A DNA stretch of 44,248 nt from Clostridiales bacterium (lineage in GTDB: Bacteria > Bacillota > Clostridia > Oscillospirales > CAG-272): the NCBI GenBank assembly GCA_022800625.1, contig JAAWQR010000022.1, positions 1-44,248 on the forward strand. Reading direction: 5' to 3'. A model generated the notes under the pieces. That model did no database searches, had not been told where the DNA came from, and saw only the letters and a list, made by a program, of their open reading frames with translations. The position numbers and the translations under genes are program-made. Numbering within the stretch: position 1 is the first letter of the stretch; every line of letters starts with the position of its first letter. Positions 17,347 to 28,400 of this stretch are shown here, in pieces.

Positions 17347-18189
17347 ATGAAACACAACAAAAAAATGACCGTTGTCATACTTCTCATACTCGCAGCGATC
17401 GGCTTTGGAGTATGTATAGCAAGCTCGCCTCATTTGCAGCATGCCGAATCTATCAAAGAGACGATGCGCGACGCAGTTCTTCATGAGAGCGGAAAGATAT
17501 CCTTATTCGGTATCAAGGATGTGAATCCTGCCTTAATATCTGCCTTTTACGTTACGGGAACTCTTCTGCTTGCGGCAGCTATGATCAGAATTTTCGTAAT
17601 ACCGCGCTTCAAGCTGATTCCGGGCCGATTTCAGATCCTTCTTGAAAAGCTGGTGGATTTTTTCGACGGACTCGCAAAGTCAAACAGTCCTCACAAAAAC
17701 GGTTTTCTCACCGTTTACATCTTTTCGGCGGGTATTTATATTTTTGCAAGCACGCTGTTTGAGCTTTTCGGGCTTCAGGCAACAACCGTTCTCGGGCACT
17801 CGATAGCGCTTCCAGCCCCGCTGTCCGACATCAACGCCGCCATAGCGATGGGTTGTCAGTCATATCTAGTAATACTTTCGGGGGGAATTGCCGCAAACAA
17901 ATTGCGCGGAGTCGCCAGTACGCTTAAAGAGTTTTCGCTTCCGATATCAATGAGCTTTCGTCTCTTCGGCGCTCTTTTGAGCGGACTTCTCGTAACTGAG
18001 CTTGTCTATTACACAATGTATCTCAGCTTTGTGCTTCCCGTTATTGTGGCTGTTCTCTTTACTCTTCTTCATGCGCTTATTCAGACATACGTGCTTACTA
18101 TGCTTACTTCCGTATTCTACGGAGAAGTAACCGAGCCTCACAGAAAAAAAGAGAAAAAGCATAAAAAAGCTGTTTTGAACCGCGCATAA
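17347..18189 (+). CDS. atpB: ATP synthase F0 subunit a
   Basis: Membrane subunit that forms the ion half-channels against the c-ring. Hydrophobic helices span residues 8-26, 62-84, 121-146, 165-183, 200-225 and 226-258. The essential stator Arg is Arg205 in SFRLFG, and the last helix carries Gln246 in LIQTYVLTML, the partner position. An N-terminal segment and a Lys-rich cytoplasmic tail flank the core. At 280 residues it is within the family range. It opens the operon; no atpI precedes it. Translation start is unusual because the nearest strong ribosome binding site belongs to the four-codon frame just upstream. Confidence 0.93.
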   Translation: MKHNKKMTVVILLILAAIGFGVCIASSPHLQHAESIKETMRDAVLHESGKISLFGIKDVNPALISAFYVTGTLLLAAAMIRIFVIPRFKLIPGRFQILLEKLVDFFDGLAKSNSPHKNGFLTVYIFSAGIYIFASTLFELFGLQATTVLGHSIALPAPLSDINAAIAMGCQSYLVILSGGIAANKLRGVASTLKEFSLPISMSFRLFGALLSGLLVTELVYYTMYLSFVLPVIVAVLFTLLHALIQTYVLTMLTSVFYGEVTEPHRKKEKKHKKAVLNRA

Positions 18190-18292
18190 ATTTTGCAAAG
18201 GATTCAAGAGATAAAATAAACCCAACAATAAATTTCGGTAAACAAAAAATTTCAAAACAATGCCGCCTTAGCACGGCAGAACGGAGATAATC

Positions 18293-18658
18293 ATGAAAAA
18301 AATTCTTTCACTTATTCTTATACTTACATTTGCATTTATGACCACAATGAGCCTGATTCCGACAGTCGGCGCAGTCGGAGACAACGACGGTGCTGAGATT
18401 TCTCAGGAGGTTACCGCCGAAACAACAGACAATGCGTCCGGTTCTAAAGCGCTCGCTGCAGGAATCGCCATCGGACTTGCAGCCGCATTCGGAGCGCTTG
18501 CGATGGGTATTTCCATTGCAAAAACATCTGACGCAATTGCTCGCCAGCCGGAAGCTGCCGGTCAGGTCAGAAGCTCAATGATGCTCGGACTTGTATTTAT
18601 TGAAACCGCCATTATCTATGCTCTTATCATTGCAATACTTATTATATTCGTTCTCTGA
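18293..18658 (+). CDS. atpE: ATP synthase F0 subunit c with signal-like N-terminal extension
   Basis: Proteolipid that forms the rotating ring. The two-helix hairpin covers residues 51-121, with the polar loop RQPE at 84-87 and the ion-binding carboxylate Glu104 in FIETAIIYA. It is longer than usual (121 residues, typical 70-90). Residues 1-27 resemble a Sec signal peptide ending VGA, and 28-50 are an acidic, Thr-rich linker. Thr105 after the Glu and Tyr109 match Na+-type rings, but the helix-1 Gln ligand position is Met71, so ion specificity is uncertain and H+ is somewhat more likely. It has GGAG six bases upstream of the ATG. Confidence 0.92.
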   Translation: MKKILSLILILTFAFMTTMSLIPTVGAVGDNDGAEISQEVTAETTDNASGSKALAAGIAIGLAAAFGALAMGISIAKTSDAIARQPEAAGQVRSSMMLGLVFIETAIIYALIIAILIIFVL

Positions 18659-18710
18659 CAGACAGATCCGACGGTGATATTATAATAATTTCAGAGAAGG
18701 CTCTGTCTGT
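18658..18710 (+). promoter_or_regulatory. intercistronic hairpin between atpE and atpF
   Basis: ACAGACAGA (18658-18666) and TCTGTCTGT (18702-18710) form a perfect 9-bp stem enclosing 35 A/T-rich bases, starting at the last base of the atpE stop. There is no T-run, so it is more likely an mRNA-stability or processing element than a terminator; such structures can raise subunit c yield. Confidence 0.5.
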
Positions 18711-18752
18711 ATGGCTCAATCATTGACAGAGCAGAAAGGTATAGGCAAATTT

Positions 18753-19265
18753 ATGAACATCCCGCTTAATATAGATATTCAGCAAATTTTTCTTCACATA
18801 TTTAATTTTGTACTGCTTGCCCTCGGTCTATATATATTGCTGTATAAACCCGTAAAAAATTTTATGGATAAAAGAAGCAGTTATTATGAAGACATGGATC
18901 GCGAGGCTCGTGAAAATTTAGCTTCGGCGGAAGCTATGAAGGCTGAATATACGGAAAAAATGTCGCATGCAGAAGAAGAAATAGCAAAATCAAAAGCAGA
19001 TGCTGCCCGCAGCATTGATGCAGAGACAGAGCGCAGACTCTCCGAAGCTGATAAAAAATCTGCAAAAATTCTGTCAGATGCGGCAGCTGATGCGCGTGCC
19101 GAAAAGGCAAAAATACTCGCAAGCGCGCATGAGGATATTTCCGAAATGATAGTTACGGCTGCTGAAAAGCTGATGCTTAACAGCCCGACTGACAGCTCCG
19201 AAATTTTCGACCGATTTCTGAACAGCGTGGGGGAGGATTCCGATGCCGGCGGAGAAAATAAATAA
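18753..19265 (+). CDS. atpF: ATP synthase F0 subunit b
   Basis: Peripheral stalk subunit. One membrane helix lies near the N-terminus (residues about 10-32, [20 protein letters not shown]), followed by [11 protein letters not shown] long, charged, Ala/Glu/Lys-rich helix then forms the b dimer. The product starts [15 protein letters not shown], the usual clostridial AtpF start; AAAGG lies 13 bases upstream, in line with other genes here. An alternative ATG at 18711 adds 14 residues. At 170 residues it has normal length and contains no delta-like domain. Its 3' end overlaps atpA by 23 bases. Confidence 0.92.
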   Translation: MNIPLNIDIQQIFLHIFNFVLLALGLYILLYKPVKNFMDKRSSYYEDMDREARENLASAEAMKAEYTEKMSHAEEEIAKSKADAARSIDAETERRLSEADKKSAKILSDAAADARAEKAKILASAHEDISEMIVTAAEKLMLNSPTDSSEIFDRFLNSVGEDSDAGGENK

Positions 19266-21024
19266 GAAAGCTTTTTCGGAAGCAGAGCTTACCTGTAAAG
19301 CTGCTCCGAGCGCTGAGCAGCTGGAAAAGCTGCGTCTGTTTATAAGCAAAAAATACGGCGTTGAAGATACGCCTAAAGTAATTATTGATGAATCGATAAG
19401 CAGCGGATTTATACTGACAATCGGCTGCGACGTGTATGACTGGACGGGGAGCGGACGTCTGGGACAGCTGAAAAAATACCTGAGGGAGACCGCTTCTTCG
19501 GGTAATATCGGAATTTCCGAAAGCACTGTAATTCCGCTGATGAAGAGTAAAATATCAGATTTTTCTTTGGCAGCCGAAAACGCAGAAATAGGTACTGTTA
19601 TTACTGTCGGAGACGGTATTGCAACTCTTTCCGGACTTGAGCATGTGACTTACGGTGAAATTATAATATTTGACTGCGGAATACGGGGAATGGTGCAGGA
19701 GCTCGGAAGAGACAGCGTCGGCTGTATCATTTTCGGCGATGACTCCGAAATATGTGAAGGCTCTAAAGCATCAAGAACGGGTAAATGCGCAGGCATCCCC
19801 GTAGGAGAAGAATATCTCGGCCGAGTTGTGGATGCGCTCGGTTCTCCGATTGACGGAAAAGGAGAGATAAAAACCACGGAATACCGCCCGATCGAAACAC
19901 CCGCGCCCGGAATTATTGACAGACAGCCTGTGTGCGAGCCGCTTGAAACCGGAATTTTAGCAATAGACTCCATGTTCCCGATAGGGCGCGGTCAGCGTGA
20001 GCTCATAATCGGCGACAGACAGACAGGTAAAACTGCAATCGCTCTCGATACGATACTTAACCAAAAAGGCAAAGACGTTATCTGCATTTATGTTGCAATA
20101 GGTCAAAAAGCAAGCTCAGTCGCACAGCTTGCCGATAATCTGAAACGCCGCGGCGCTATGGATTATTCGGTTATAGTCAGCGCCGGCGCAGGAGAAAGCG
20201 CTCCTATGCAGTATATAGCTCCTTATGCGGGCTGTGCAATAGCGGAATATTTTATGAATGCGGGACGTGATGTTCTGATAGTTTACGACGATCTTTCAAA
20301 ACATGCAATAGCGTACCGTTCTATAAGTCTGCTTCTTGAACGCTCGCCGGGACGCGAAGCATACCCGGGAGACGTATTTTATCTTCATTCAAGACTGCTT
20401 GAACGCTCGGCTCACTTGTCTGATGAAAGAGGCGGAGGAAGCCTGACTGCACTGCCGATCGTTGAAACTCAGGCAGGAGACGTTTCCGCTTATATTCCAA
20501 CTAATATTATCTCGATTACCGACGGTCAGATATTCCTTGAAAGCGATCTTTTCTTTGCGGGACAGCGTCCTGCCGTCAACGTAGGACTTTCTGTTTCACG
20601 TGTCGGAGGAGCCGCTCAGACAAAGGCCATGAAAAGTGCTGCGGGAACTGTCAGGCTTGATCTTGCTCAGTACCGCGAAATGGAAGTTTTCACTCAGTTC
20701 TCAAGCGATCTTGACGCGGCTACAAAGGAACAGCTTATGTACGGTCAGGGGTTGCTCAGAGTTCTCCGACAGAGTCAGTACCGACCTATGTCTATTTCCG
20801 CTCAGGTCATAATCCTCGCTGCGGCAACTGCTCATGTTTTATCAGACATTCCGGTAAAGCTTATCGGAAAATTCAAGGATGAGCTTACGGAAAACATAAA
20901 AAAAGACCGTCCCGATATTTATGCCGAAATTTCCGAAAAGAAAATTCTTGAAAGCGAGCTACGCCGTCAGATCGTTGAATACGCTAAAAAATTCAAAGAA
21001 AATTTTCTAAAAATAAATTTGTGA
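19243..21024 (+). CDS. atpA: ATP synthase alpha subunit fused to a delta C-terminal domain
   Basis: A 593-residue protein, about 90 longer than ordinary alpha (near 503). Residues 14-81 match the C-terminal domain of subunit delta/[21 protein letters not shown], then [19 protein letters not shown] and [10 protein letters not shown], which align with the delta pattern IDxSxxxGxxIxxGDxVxDxSxxGRLxxL. The alpha chain then runs from about residue 92, with Walker A GDRQTGKT at 257-264, [10 protein letters not shown] and the Arg-finger region [13 protein letters not shown]. No separate delta gene exists in the operon, and delta's N-terminal six-helix domain is missing. The start is firm: GGGGGAGGA sits five bases upstream. 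Translation from internal Met100 could give plain alpha, but I see no good site there. Confidence 0.93.
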   Translation: MPAEKINKKAFSEAELTCKAAPSAEQLEKLRLFISKKYGVEDTPKVIIDESISSGFILTIGCDVYDWTGSGRLGQLKKYLRETASSGNIGISESTVIPLMKSKISDFSLAAENAEIGTVITVGDGIATLSGLEHVTYGEIIIFDCGIRGMVQELGRDSVGCIIFGDDSEICEGSKASRTGKCAGIPVGEEYLGRVVDALGSPIDGKGEIKTTEYRPIETPAPGIIDRQPVCEPLETGILAIDSMFPIGRGQRELIIGDRQTGKTAIALDTILNQKGKDVICIYVAIGQKASSVAQLADNLKRRGAMDYSVIVSAGAGESAPMQYIAPYAGCAIAEYFMNAGRDVLIVYDDLSKHAIAYRSISLLLERSPGREAYPGDVFYLHSRLLERSAHLSDERGGGSLTALPIVETQAGDVSAYIPTNIISITDGQIFLESDLFFAGQRPAVNVGLSVSRVGGAAQTKAMKSAAGTVRLDLAQYREMEVFTQFSSDLDAATKEQLMYGQGLLRVLRQSQYRPMSISAQVIILAAATAHVLSDIPVKLIGKFKDELTENIKKDRPDIYAEISEKKILESELRRQIVEYAKKFKENFLKINL

Positions 21025-21037
21025 AAGGCTAAGTGTT

Positions 21038-23336
<2,299 letters not shown>

Positions 23337-23362
23337 ATCGATCGAAAGGATGTGATTATGCT

Positions 23363-23776
23363 ATGATGAAAGTCAGTATATACTCTGCTGAGGATATATT
23401 TTACGAGGGAGAATGTGAGTCGCTTATAGTTCCGACGACCGACGGTCAGTATGGCATCCTGCCCAATCACTGCGACATAATCGCCGCAATAACTCCGGGA
23501 GAGCTTCAATACAAGCTTCCGGGAGAAGAAAAAAAGCTTGCGGCTGTATCGGAAGGACTGCTGAAAGTTGAGAACGGAAACGTACTGATTCTCGTAGATA
23601 CGGCAGAACGTCCCGAAGAAATCGACGCTAACCGTGCCAAAATGGCGGCTGATGCCGCCAGAGAAGAAATGCTCCAAAAGCACAGCCGCGTGGAATATCG
23701 CTCGATACAGGCTCAGCTTGCCCGAGCTATATCGCGTCTCAGTGTCAGAGAGCATGTTTTCAAGGATGAAATGTAA
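23363..23776 (+). CDS. atpC: ATP synthase F1 epsilon subunit
   Basis: Rotor subunit and inhibitor of ATP hydrolysis. The N-terminal ten-stranded beta sandwich contains VPTTDGQYGILPNHCDIIAAITPGEL and a conserved VSEGLLKVENGNVLILVDTAE strand. The C-terminal part is a helical hairpin that is slightly basic. At 137 residues it is typical. It ends the operon, and a strong terminator follows 12 bases after its stop. Confidence 0.93.
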   Translation: MMKVSIYSAEDIFYEGECESLIVPTTDGQYGILPNHCDIIAAITPGELQYKLPGEEKKLAAVSEGLLKVENGNVLILVDTAERPEEIDANRAKMAADAAREEMLQKHSRVEYRSIQAQLARAISRLSVREHVFKDEM

Positions 23777-23788
23777 ATATCTGCGTTG

Positions 23789-23831
23789 AAAAACATAAAA
23801 AACGCCGAAAATCGGCGTTTTTTATGTTTTT
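23789..23831. terminator. bidirectional terminator between atpC and asnA
   Basis: A perfect 20-bp stem (23789-23808 with 23812-23831) with a 3-base loop. The G+C core CGCCGA/TCGGCG is flanked by A-runs on one side and T-runs on the other, so it can stop transcription from both convergent operons. Confidence 0.95.
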
Positions 23832-23855
23832 ATATCATTTTTATGTACTGTACTC

Positions 23856-24863
23856 TTAAAGAAGCGCAATTCCTGCCTTACTGCATACCTCTATTGTATA
23901 AGAATCCCAAACAGACGCCTGAACTTCACCGATATGAGCTGTCTGCATCATAAGCATACATATACGCGATTGTCCGATGCCGCCGCCCATGGTAAGCGGA
24001 AGCTCGCCCGAGAGCAATTTTTTGTGGAAATCAAGCTCACGTCTGTCGTTACAGCCTGCGATCTCAAGCTGACGGGCAAGCGATTCTTCGTCAACTCTGA
24101 TTCCCATGGAAGAAATTTCAAAAGCATGACCGAGAACATCATTCCATACCATGATATCCCCGTTAAGACTCCAATCATCATAATCGGGCGCTCTTCCGTC
24201 ATGCGTTTTTCCCGATTTAAGATTGCCGCCGATCTGCATTATAAATGCGGTTCCGTTATCGCGTACAAACCTGTCTTCCCTTTCCTTAGGTGAAAGCTCA
24301 GAATAGCTGTCCTCCAATTCCTGTGTTGTGACGAACGCAACATCTCTGTTTATTTTGCAGTCAAGAGAGGGAAAGCGAGCCGTCAGCAGCTCGTTTGTGT
24401 CACAAAGCGCGCCGACTATAAGTCTTACGGTTTCTTCAAGATAACCGCGGCAGCGCTGAGAGCGATTTATGATTTTTTCCCAATCCCATTGATCCACATA
24501 TACGGAATGGATATTGTCAAGTTCCTCATCCCGTCTTACTGCATTCATATCGGCATAAAGTCCGAAGCCTTCCCTGAAGCCGTATTTTGCAAGAGCCATT
24601 CTCTTCCACTTAGCAAGCGAATGTACGATCTGAGCATTTTCATCTGCATAGGGTATATCAAATTCAACGGGACGTTCCACACCGTTTAAATTATCGTTCA
24701 GTCCTGAGTTCTCACAGACGAACAGCGGCGCAGAAACACGCTTCAGATTTAAAGCCTTGCTCAGATTATCACTGAATGTACGCTTTATAAAATCTATAGC
24801 GCGCTGAGTATCATATATGCCGAGCCGCGGAGAATAGCCTTCGGGAATAACTGTTTTGTTCAT
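23856..24863 (-). CDS. asnA: aspartate-ammonia ligase
   Basis: ATP-dependent synthesis of asparagine from aspartate and ammonia; a class II aminoacyl-tRNA-synthetase-like fold. Motifs: RVSAPLFVCENSGLNDNLNG near residue 43, ALAKYGFREGFGLYADMNAVRRDEELDNIHSVYVDQWDWE near 90-130, and the C-terminal GGGIGQSRICMLMM. At 335 residues it is the expected length. It has its own promoter (24928-24956) with AAAGG 14 bases upstream of the ATG, and shares a terminator with the convergent ATP synthase operon. Confidence 0.95.
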   Translation of the reverse strand: MNKTVIPEGYSPRLGIYDTQRAIDFIKRTFSDNLSKALNLKRVSAPLFVCENSGLNDNLNGVERPVEFDIPYADENAQIVHSLAKWKRMALAKYGFREGFGLYADMNAVRRDEELDNIHSVYVDQWDWEKIINRSQRCRGYLEETVRLIVGALCDTNELLTARFPSLDCKINRDVAFVTTQELEDSYSELSPKEREDRFVRDNGTAFIMQIGGNLKSGKTHDGRAPDYDDWSLNGDIMVWNDVLGHAFEISSMGIRVDEESLARQLEIAGCNDRRELDFHKKLLSGELPLTMGGGIGQSRICMLMMQTAHIGEVQASVWDSYTIEVCSKAGIALL

Positions 24864-24927
24864 TCTGTTTTACCAAACCTTTCATATCTCTGCTTTCAAA
24901 TATTATGTATAGCATAAGATAATTATT

Positions 24928-24956
24928 ATTTTACCACATTTCACCGCATTTGTCCA
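24928..24956 (-). promoter_or_regulatory. asnA promoter
   Basis: On the minus strand TGGACA (24956-24951), 17 bases, TAAAAT (24933-24928): five of six matches in each box, 65 bases upstream of asnA. Confidence 0.65.
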
Positions 24957-24990
24957 CACAGCACATAAGATATTTACTACTTTGTGCAAA

Positions 24991-25458
24991 TTACTCCGTA
25001 ATATCGGCAAATTCAAAATCAATGACGCGTTTCAGATCGCAAACAGACATTTCAACCTGAAAGCCGATCTTTCCCGCACTAAACATAATCGTATCAAAGG
25101 ATTCGGCAGTTGCATTAAATACGGTTCTGAACTGCTTTTTCATTCCTATCGGTGAGCAGCCGCCGTGAATATACCCTGTCAGCGGCAATAGCTCCTTTGA
25201 TTTTATCATTGCAACACTTTTTTCTCCGACGGCAGCTGCCGCTTTTTTGAGTGACAGCTCATGTGTTACGGGAATTACAAAAACATAATGATTTCCTCTT
25301 GCACCGACAGTGACGAGAGTTTTAAATACACATTCGGGATCCTGCCCGAGCGATTCCGCAACTTCAATTCCGCTTACCGCTCCCGTCCCCTCATAGCAGT
25401 GAGGAATATATTTTACCTTCTTTTGATCAAGCCTTCGCATAACATTTGTTTTTTCCAT
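24991..25458 (-). CDS. ybaK: YbaK/EbsC family Cys-tRNA(Pro) deacylase
   Basis: Editing enzyme that hydrolyses Cys wrongly attached to tRNA-Pro. The 155-residue product shows the YbaK fold signatures: VFKTLVTVG with the catalytic Lys, VIPVTHELSLKKAA, and GYIHGGCSPIGMKKQFRTVF, the loop typical of YbaK rather than of ProX. AAAGGAGAG lies four bases upstream of the ATG. It stands alone between asnA and the fucosidase gene and has a dyad over its upstream region. Confidence 0.92.
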   Translation of the reverse strand: MEKTNVMRRLDQKKVKYIPHCYEGTGAVSGIEVAESLGQDPECVFKTLVTVGARGNHYVFVIPVTHELSLKKAAAAVGEKSVAMIKSKELLPLTGYIHGGCSPIGMKKQFRTVFNATAESFDTIMFSAGKIGFQVEMSVCDLKRVIDFEFADITE

Positions 25459-25511
25459 GACTCTCTCCTTTAATGCCGAACGGACGGCGGTACAATAAAA
25501 TCACAGCTTAA

Positions 25512-25554
25512 ATTATATCGCATCAATGAAAAGTAAGTTTCTCACTGATGCGAT
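25512..25554 (-). promoter_or_regulatory. -10 box and 13-bp dyad upstream of ybaK
   Basis: A minus-strand TATAAT (25517-25512) is joined by an inverted repeat with 13-base arms (25517-25529 and 25542-25554, one mismatch). I see no good -35. On the plus strand the second arm is followed by six T residues (25558-25563), but no plus-strand gene needs terminating, so an operator or a structure on the minus transcript is possible. Confidence 0.35.
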
Positions 25555-25603
25555 ACGTTTTTTCCTATAGTGAATTTTTAAGTTAAAACTATACCCCGCT
25601 CGA

Positions 25604-27271
25604 TCAGCCGAATACATGAATATCCGTGCTCTCATCAATCTTATGATCGAGTGTCAGGCGGATCTGATACGAACCCGATACATTAGCTACAGAGCACACG
25701 ATGCGTCCCGATTTCGGCATAGCTGAGCGTTCCAGTTCATACCATGAAGCTCCGTCGAATGCTTCAAGGATATAGCCCGTTTTTTCTTCCGAGTAGAAGT
25801 CAACGGTATTAAACTCATAAATACCGCCGAAATTGACAACTGCACTGTTTCCTGCATATTCAATACGAGAAACAAGATTTGATCTTTCCTTCGTCTTCTT
25901 TTCTTCCGCAAATGTTCCGTCGGGCATTTTATAAAGCTCAAAAGAATTTATTACCGGAGCTGCCGCCGCACTGTATATTACAAGGCGAACACGGTCAGAT
26001 GTAACAGGCTCAAAGTACTCTGCCCATTTATATCCCATTGACTTTTTATCCGCTATAGTTTTCCATTCACCGCAGACGAAAGCTTCAACTCTGAATCCGT
26101 CTATTCTCTGACCGAGCCTTATTTCCTCGGATACCGAGAACACATCAAATGTAACAGGAGCGTCAAATGACAGCTCAAGGGATGCGGGAAGTCCGTCGCA
26201 CGGCGACCAGAAGCTGTCACCGTCATTCAGAACATTTTCAGGGGTAAGATCGGCATGTCGAGTTGATGAAGCTGTAGTTTTTGCCGACTTTGCAAGGTTA
26301 TTTTCAAAAATTGCCGAAATTCTTCTGCCGGCTTCAATCGCACTTGCAGCGTCTGCCTCATGGATAAGACCGCGTCTGTCCGGCGGGAAGTTCAGAAGCT
26401 CCATCTGTCCTCTGCCGACCGATTCAAACCAAAGGCGGACGAGAGCCGCAGCAGAGCGCACATCATTCACCTGATTCTCATGATAGAACCAACCCGGTCT
26501 GATAGAAACATCTACTTCAGCGGGGATAAATCTCTCACCGCAGAAATCTCCGCGGTTGAGGTGGCTCGTTTCTTCCGTATAGAGGGCGTCCTCGTTGACT
26601 GTCTCATAGCAGGGATCGCCTGCAAAGCCTTCCTCATTTCCGCACCAGCGGCACTCAACCCACGGAGTAGCTCCGATCGAACCGAATATACATGCGTGCG
26701 GCTGAAGTCTTCTGATGGTTTCAGCCCATGACTTCCAATTATACGGGGTTTCTCCTGAGCCTGCTCCGTCCCACCAGACCTCATCAATTCTTCCGTAATT
26801 TGAAAGAAGCTCTACAAGCTGATTTTCATAATAGACGCTGTATTCGTCTGTTCCCCACAGCGGACTGTGTCTGTCCCACGGAGATATGTAAACGCCTGCC
26901 TTTATGCCGTACTCATGGCATGCGTCGGTAAACTCGCGTATAATATCGCCGTTTCCGTTTTTATAAGGGCTGTTCTTTACGGTGTGCTCGCTGTATTTGC
27001 TTGGCCACAGGCAAAATCCGTCATGATGCTTTGCTGTAATGATTGCAAGCTTATATCCTGCCTCTTTAACAGTGCGTATCCACTGACGGCAATCGAGATT
27101 CTGAGGATCAAACACACTCTCGCGCTCCGTTCCCTCTCCCCATTCAAGATCTGTAAATGTATTCACACCGAAGTGAAAAAATGCTTTTCTTCCGAGCTTC
27201 AAATGCTCCATCTGTCTTTCGCTCGGAACAGCTCCGAAGGCTGAAAGATCGTATGCGTCGTATGATTTCAT
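25604..27271 (-). CDS. GH29 alpha-L-fucosidase
   Basis: Cytoplasmic glycoside hydrolase that releases fucose from host or plant glycans; no signal peptide is seen. The catalytic barrel (residues about 15-340) has FFHFGVNTFTDLEWGEG, AIITAKHHDGFCLWPS and IDEVWWDGAG, where Asp168 fits the GH29 nucleophile. Residues about 340-460 and 470-555 look like beta-sandwich (F5/8 type C or CBM32-like) modules. The architecture suggests the GH29-B group, selective for linked fucose; that is inference. AAAAGG lies 12 bases upstream of the ATG. It has its own consensus promoter and a palindrome in the 5' leader. Confidence 0.9.
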   Translation of the reverse strand: MKSYDAYDLSAFGAVPSERQMEHLKLGRKAFFHFGVNTFTDLEWGEGTERESVFDPQNLDCRQWIRTVKEAGYKLAIITAKHHDGFCLWPSKYSEHTVKNSPYKNGNGDIIREFTDACHEYGIKAGVYISPWDRHSPLWGTDEYSVYYENQLVELLSNYGRIDEVWWDGAGSGETPYNWKSWAETIRRLQPHACIFGSIGATPWVECRWCGNEEGFAGDPCYETVNEDALYTEETSHLNRGDFCGERFIPAEVDVSIRPGWFYHENQVNDVRSAAALVRLWFESVGRGQMELLNFPPDRRGLIHEADAASAIEAGRRISAIFENNLAKSAKTTASSTRHADLTPENVLNDGDSFWSPCDGLPASLELSFDAPVTFDVFSVSEEIRLGQRIDGFRVEAFVCGEWKTIADKKSMGYKWAEYFEPVTSDRVRLVIYSAAAAPVINSFELYKMPDGTFAEEKKTKERSNLVSRIEYAGNSAVVNFGGIYEFNTVDFYSEEKTGYILEAFDGASWYELERSAMPKSGRIVCSVANVSGSYQIRLTLDHKIDESTDIHVFG

Positions 27272-27315
27272 AAAGTGCTTAAACCTTTTCCTTTGATTTT
27301 AATAAATTTGAGTAC

Positions 27316-27329
27316 GCGCATCAATGCGC
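27316..27329. promoter_or_regulatory. 14-bp palindrome in the fucosidase leader
   Basis: GCGCAT-CA-ATGCGC lies about 20 bases downstream of the fucosidase -10 box and 45 bases upstream of its start. Position and symmetry suit a repressor operator, for example for a sugar-responsive regulator, but no regulator gene is adjacent. Confidence 0.45.
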
Positions 27330-27349
27330 TCTGTATAACTACAAATCAA

Positions 27350-27378
27350 ATTATACTATATCAAATCCCGCAAGTCAA
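27350..27378 (-). promoter_or_regulatory. fucosidase promoter
   Basis: On the minus strand TTGACT (27378-27373), 17 bases, perfect TATAAT (27355-27350). Confidence 0.8.
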
Positions 27379-27410
27379 TCCTAAAGCGTAAAAGTTTGAA
27401 CTCTTTTATG

Positions 27411-28298
27411 TTATTCGCTGAAAGCCAGCGTTATAATAAGCCTCCCTTTTTCAAGCTTTGCCGATATCATACCTCCCATTTTATCCACCAGAGTTTTAGC
27501 AATGGCAAGTCCCAGTCCGGTTGAGCTTCTTGCAGAATTCACAGTATAAAATCTATCAAAAAGCTTACCGACCTCTGTTTCTCCGATTTCATGCACCGTA
27601 TTTGCAAATGTAACGACGCCATTATCCGAGAGTGTTATCTCAAGATCTCCATCGCTGTATCTTACGGCATTATTAAGTAAATTTGAGAACACACGCGACA
27701 GCGATTTCCGCTCTGCATTTCTTATAATTATTTTCTCCGTTAAATTTATGACAGGCGTAATTTTTTTCTCGCTGAGCAAAGCATAAAATGCCGCAATACT
27801 TTCCTCCAAAACAGCATTTATATTCGTAGGAAAAGTCTCTATCTGCTCCGATTCTGCCGCAGTGAGCGAATATATGAACAGCTCTTCTGTGAGAGATGAG
27901 AGCATTTCCGCACGGTTTCTGATTGTTTTTATATATCTCTCCTGCTCTTCGGTCAAATTTTCGCATTCAAGCAAGTCGAGATATCCGAATATTGCACAAA
28001 GCGGAGTCCGCAGGTCATGTGATATATTTGTTATGGTATTTTTCACCTCAGCATCTCCGAGCACAAACCTGTTTCGAGCGTCACTCAGTGTTCTCAGTCT
28101 GTCATTCAATTCTGTCGCAAGTGCTTTTATATATTTATCGTCAGATGAAACATCGATAAGCGTATTTGTATCACAGGCAAGCTTTTCCGAAAGACCTGAC
28201 GATATTTCACGAAGAGATTTGCGCATAAGATGCAGTTTTAACAATAAAAGCAGAATAACAACTGCTGAAAACACTGTTATCCACGGCAGAATATCCAT
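27411..28298 (-). CDS. sensor histidine kinase
   Basis: A 295-residue kinase with one N-terminal membrane helix (about residues 5-25), no extracellular sensor domain, a HisKA domain with the phospho-acceptor His94 in ITNISHDLRTPL, and an HATPase domain (N box SNLLNNAVRYSDGD, G box SSTGLGLAIAKTLVDKMGG). I choose the ATG at 28298, where the membrane helix begins and AAAGG lies 12 bases upstream. A frame start at ATG 28337, preceded by GGAG, or at GTG 28385 is possible. Together with the adjacent ABC transporter and response regulator it forms a self-contained signalling cassette of the kind used against peptide antibiotics. Confidence 0.88.
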   Translation of the reverse strand: MDILPWITVFSAVVILLLLLKLHLMRKSLREISSGLSEKLACDTNTLIDVSSDDKYIKALATELNDRLRTLSDARNRFVLGDAEVKNTITNISHDLRTPLCAIFGYLDLLECENLTEEQERYIKTIRNRAEMLSSLTEELFIYSLTAAESEQIETFPTNINAVLEESIAAFYALLSEKKITPVINLTEKIIIRNAERKSLSRVFSNLLNNAVRYSDGDLEITLSDNGVVTFANTVHEIGETEVGKLFDRFYTVNSARSSTGLGLAIAKTLVDKMGGMISAKLEKGRLIITLAFSE

Positions 28299-28400
28299 TT
28301 TATAACCACGCCTTTCCTGCTTTAAGTAAGCTAACATCTGCTCTCCGTGCTCTTTATTTTCAGATAGCCCGGTTCTCCTGTACACAAGAGATAAGAATTG

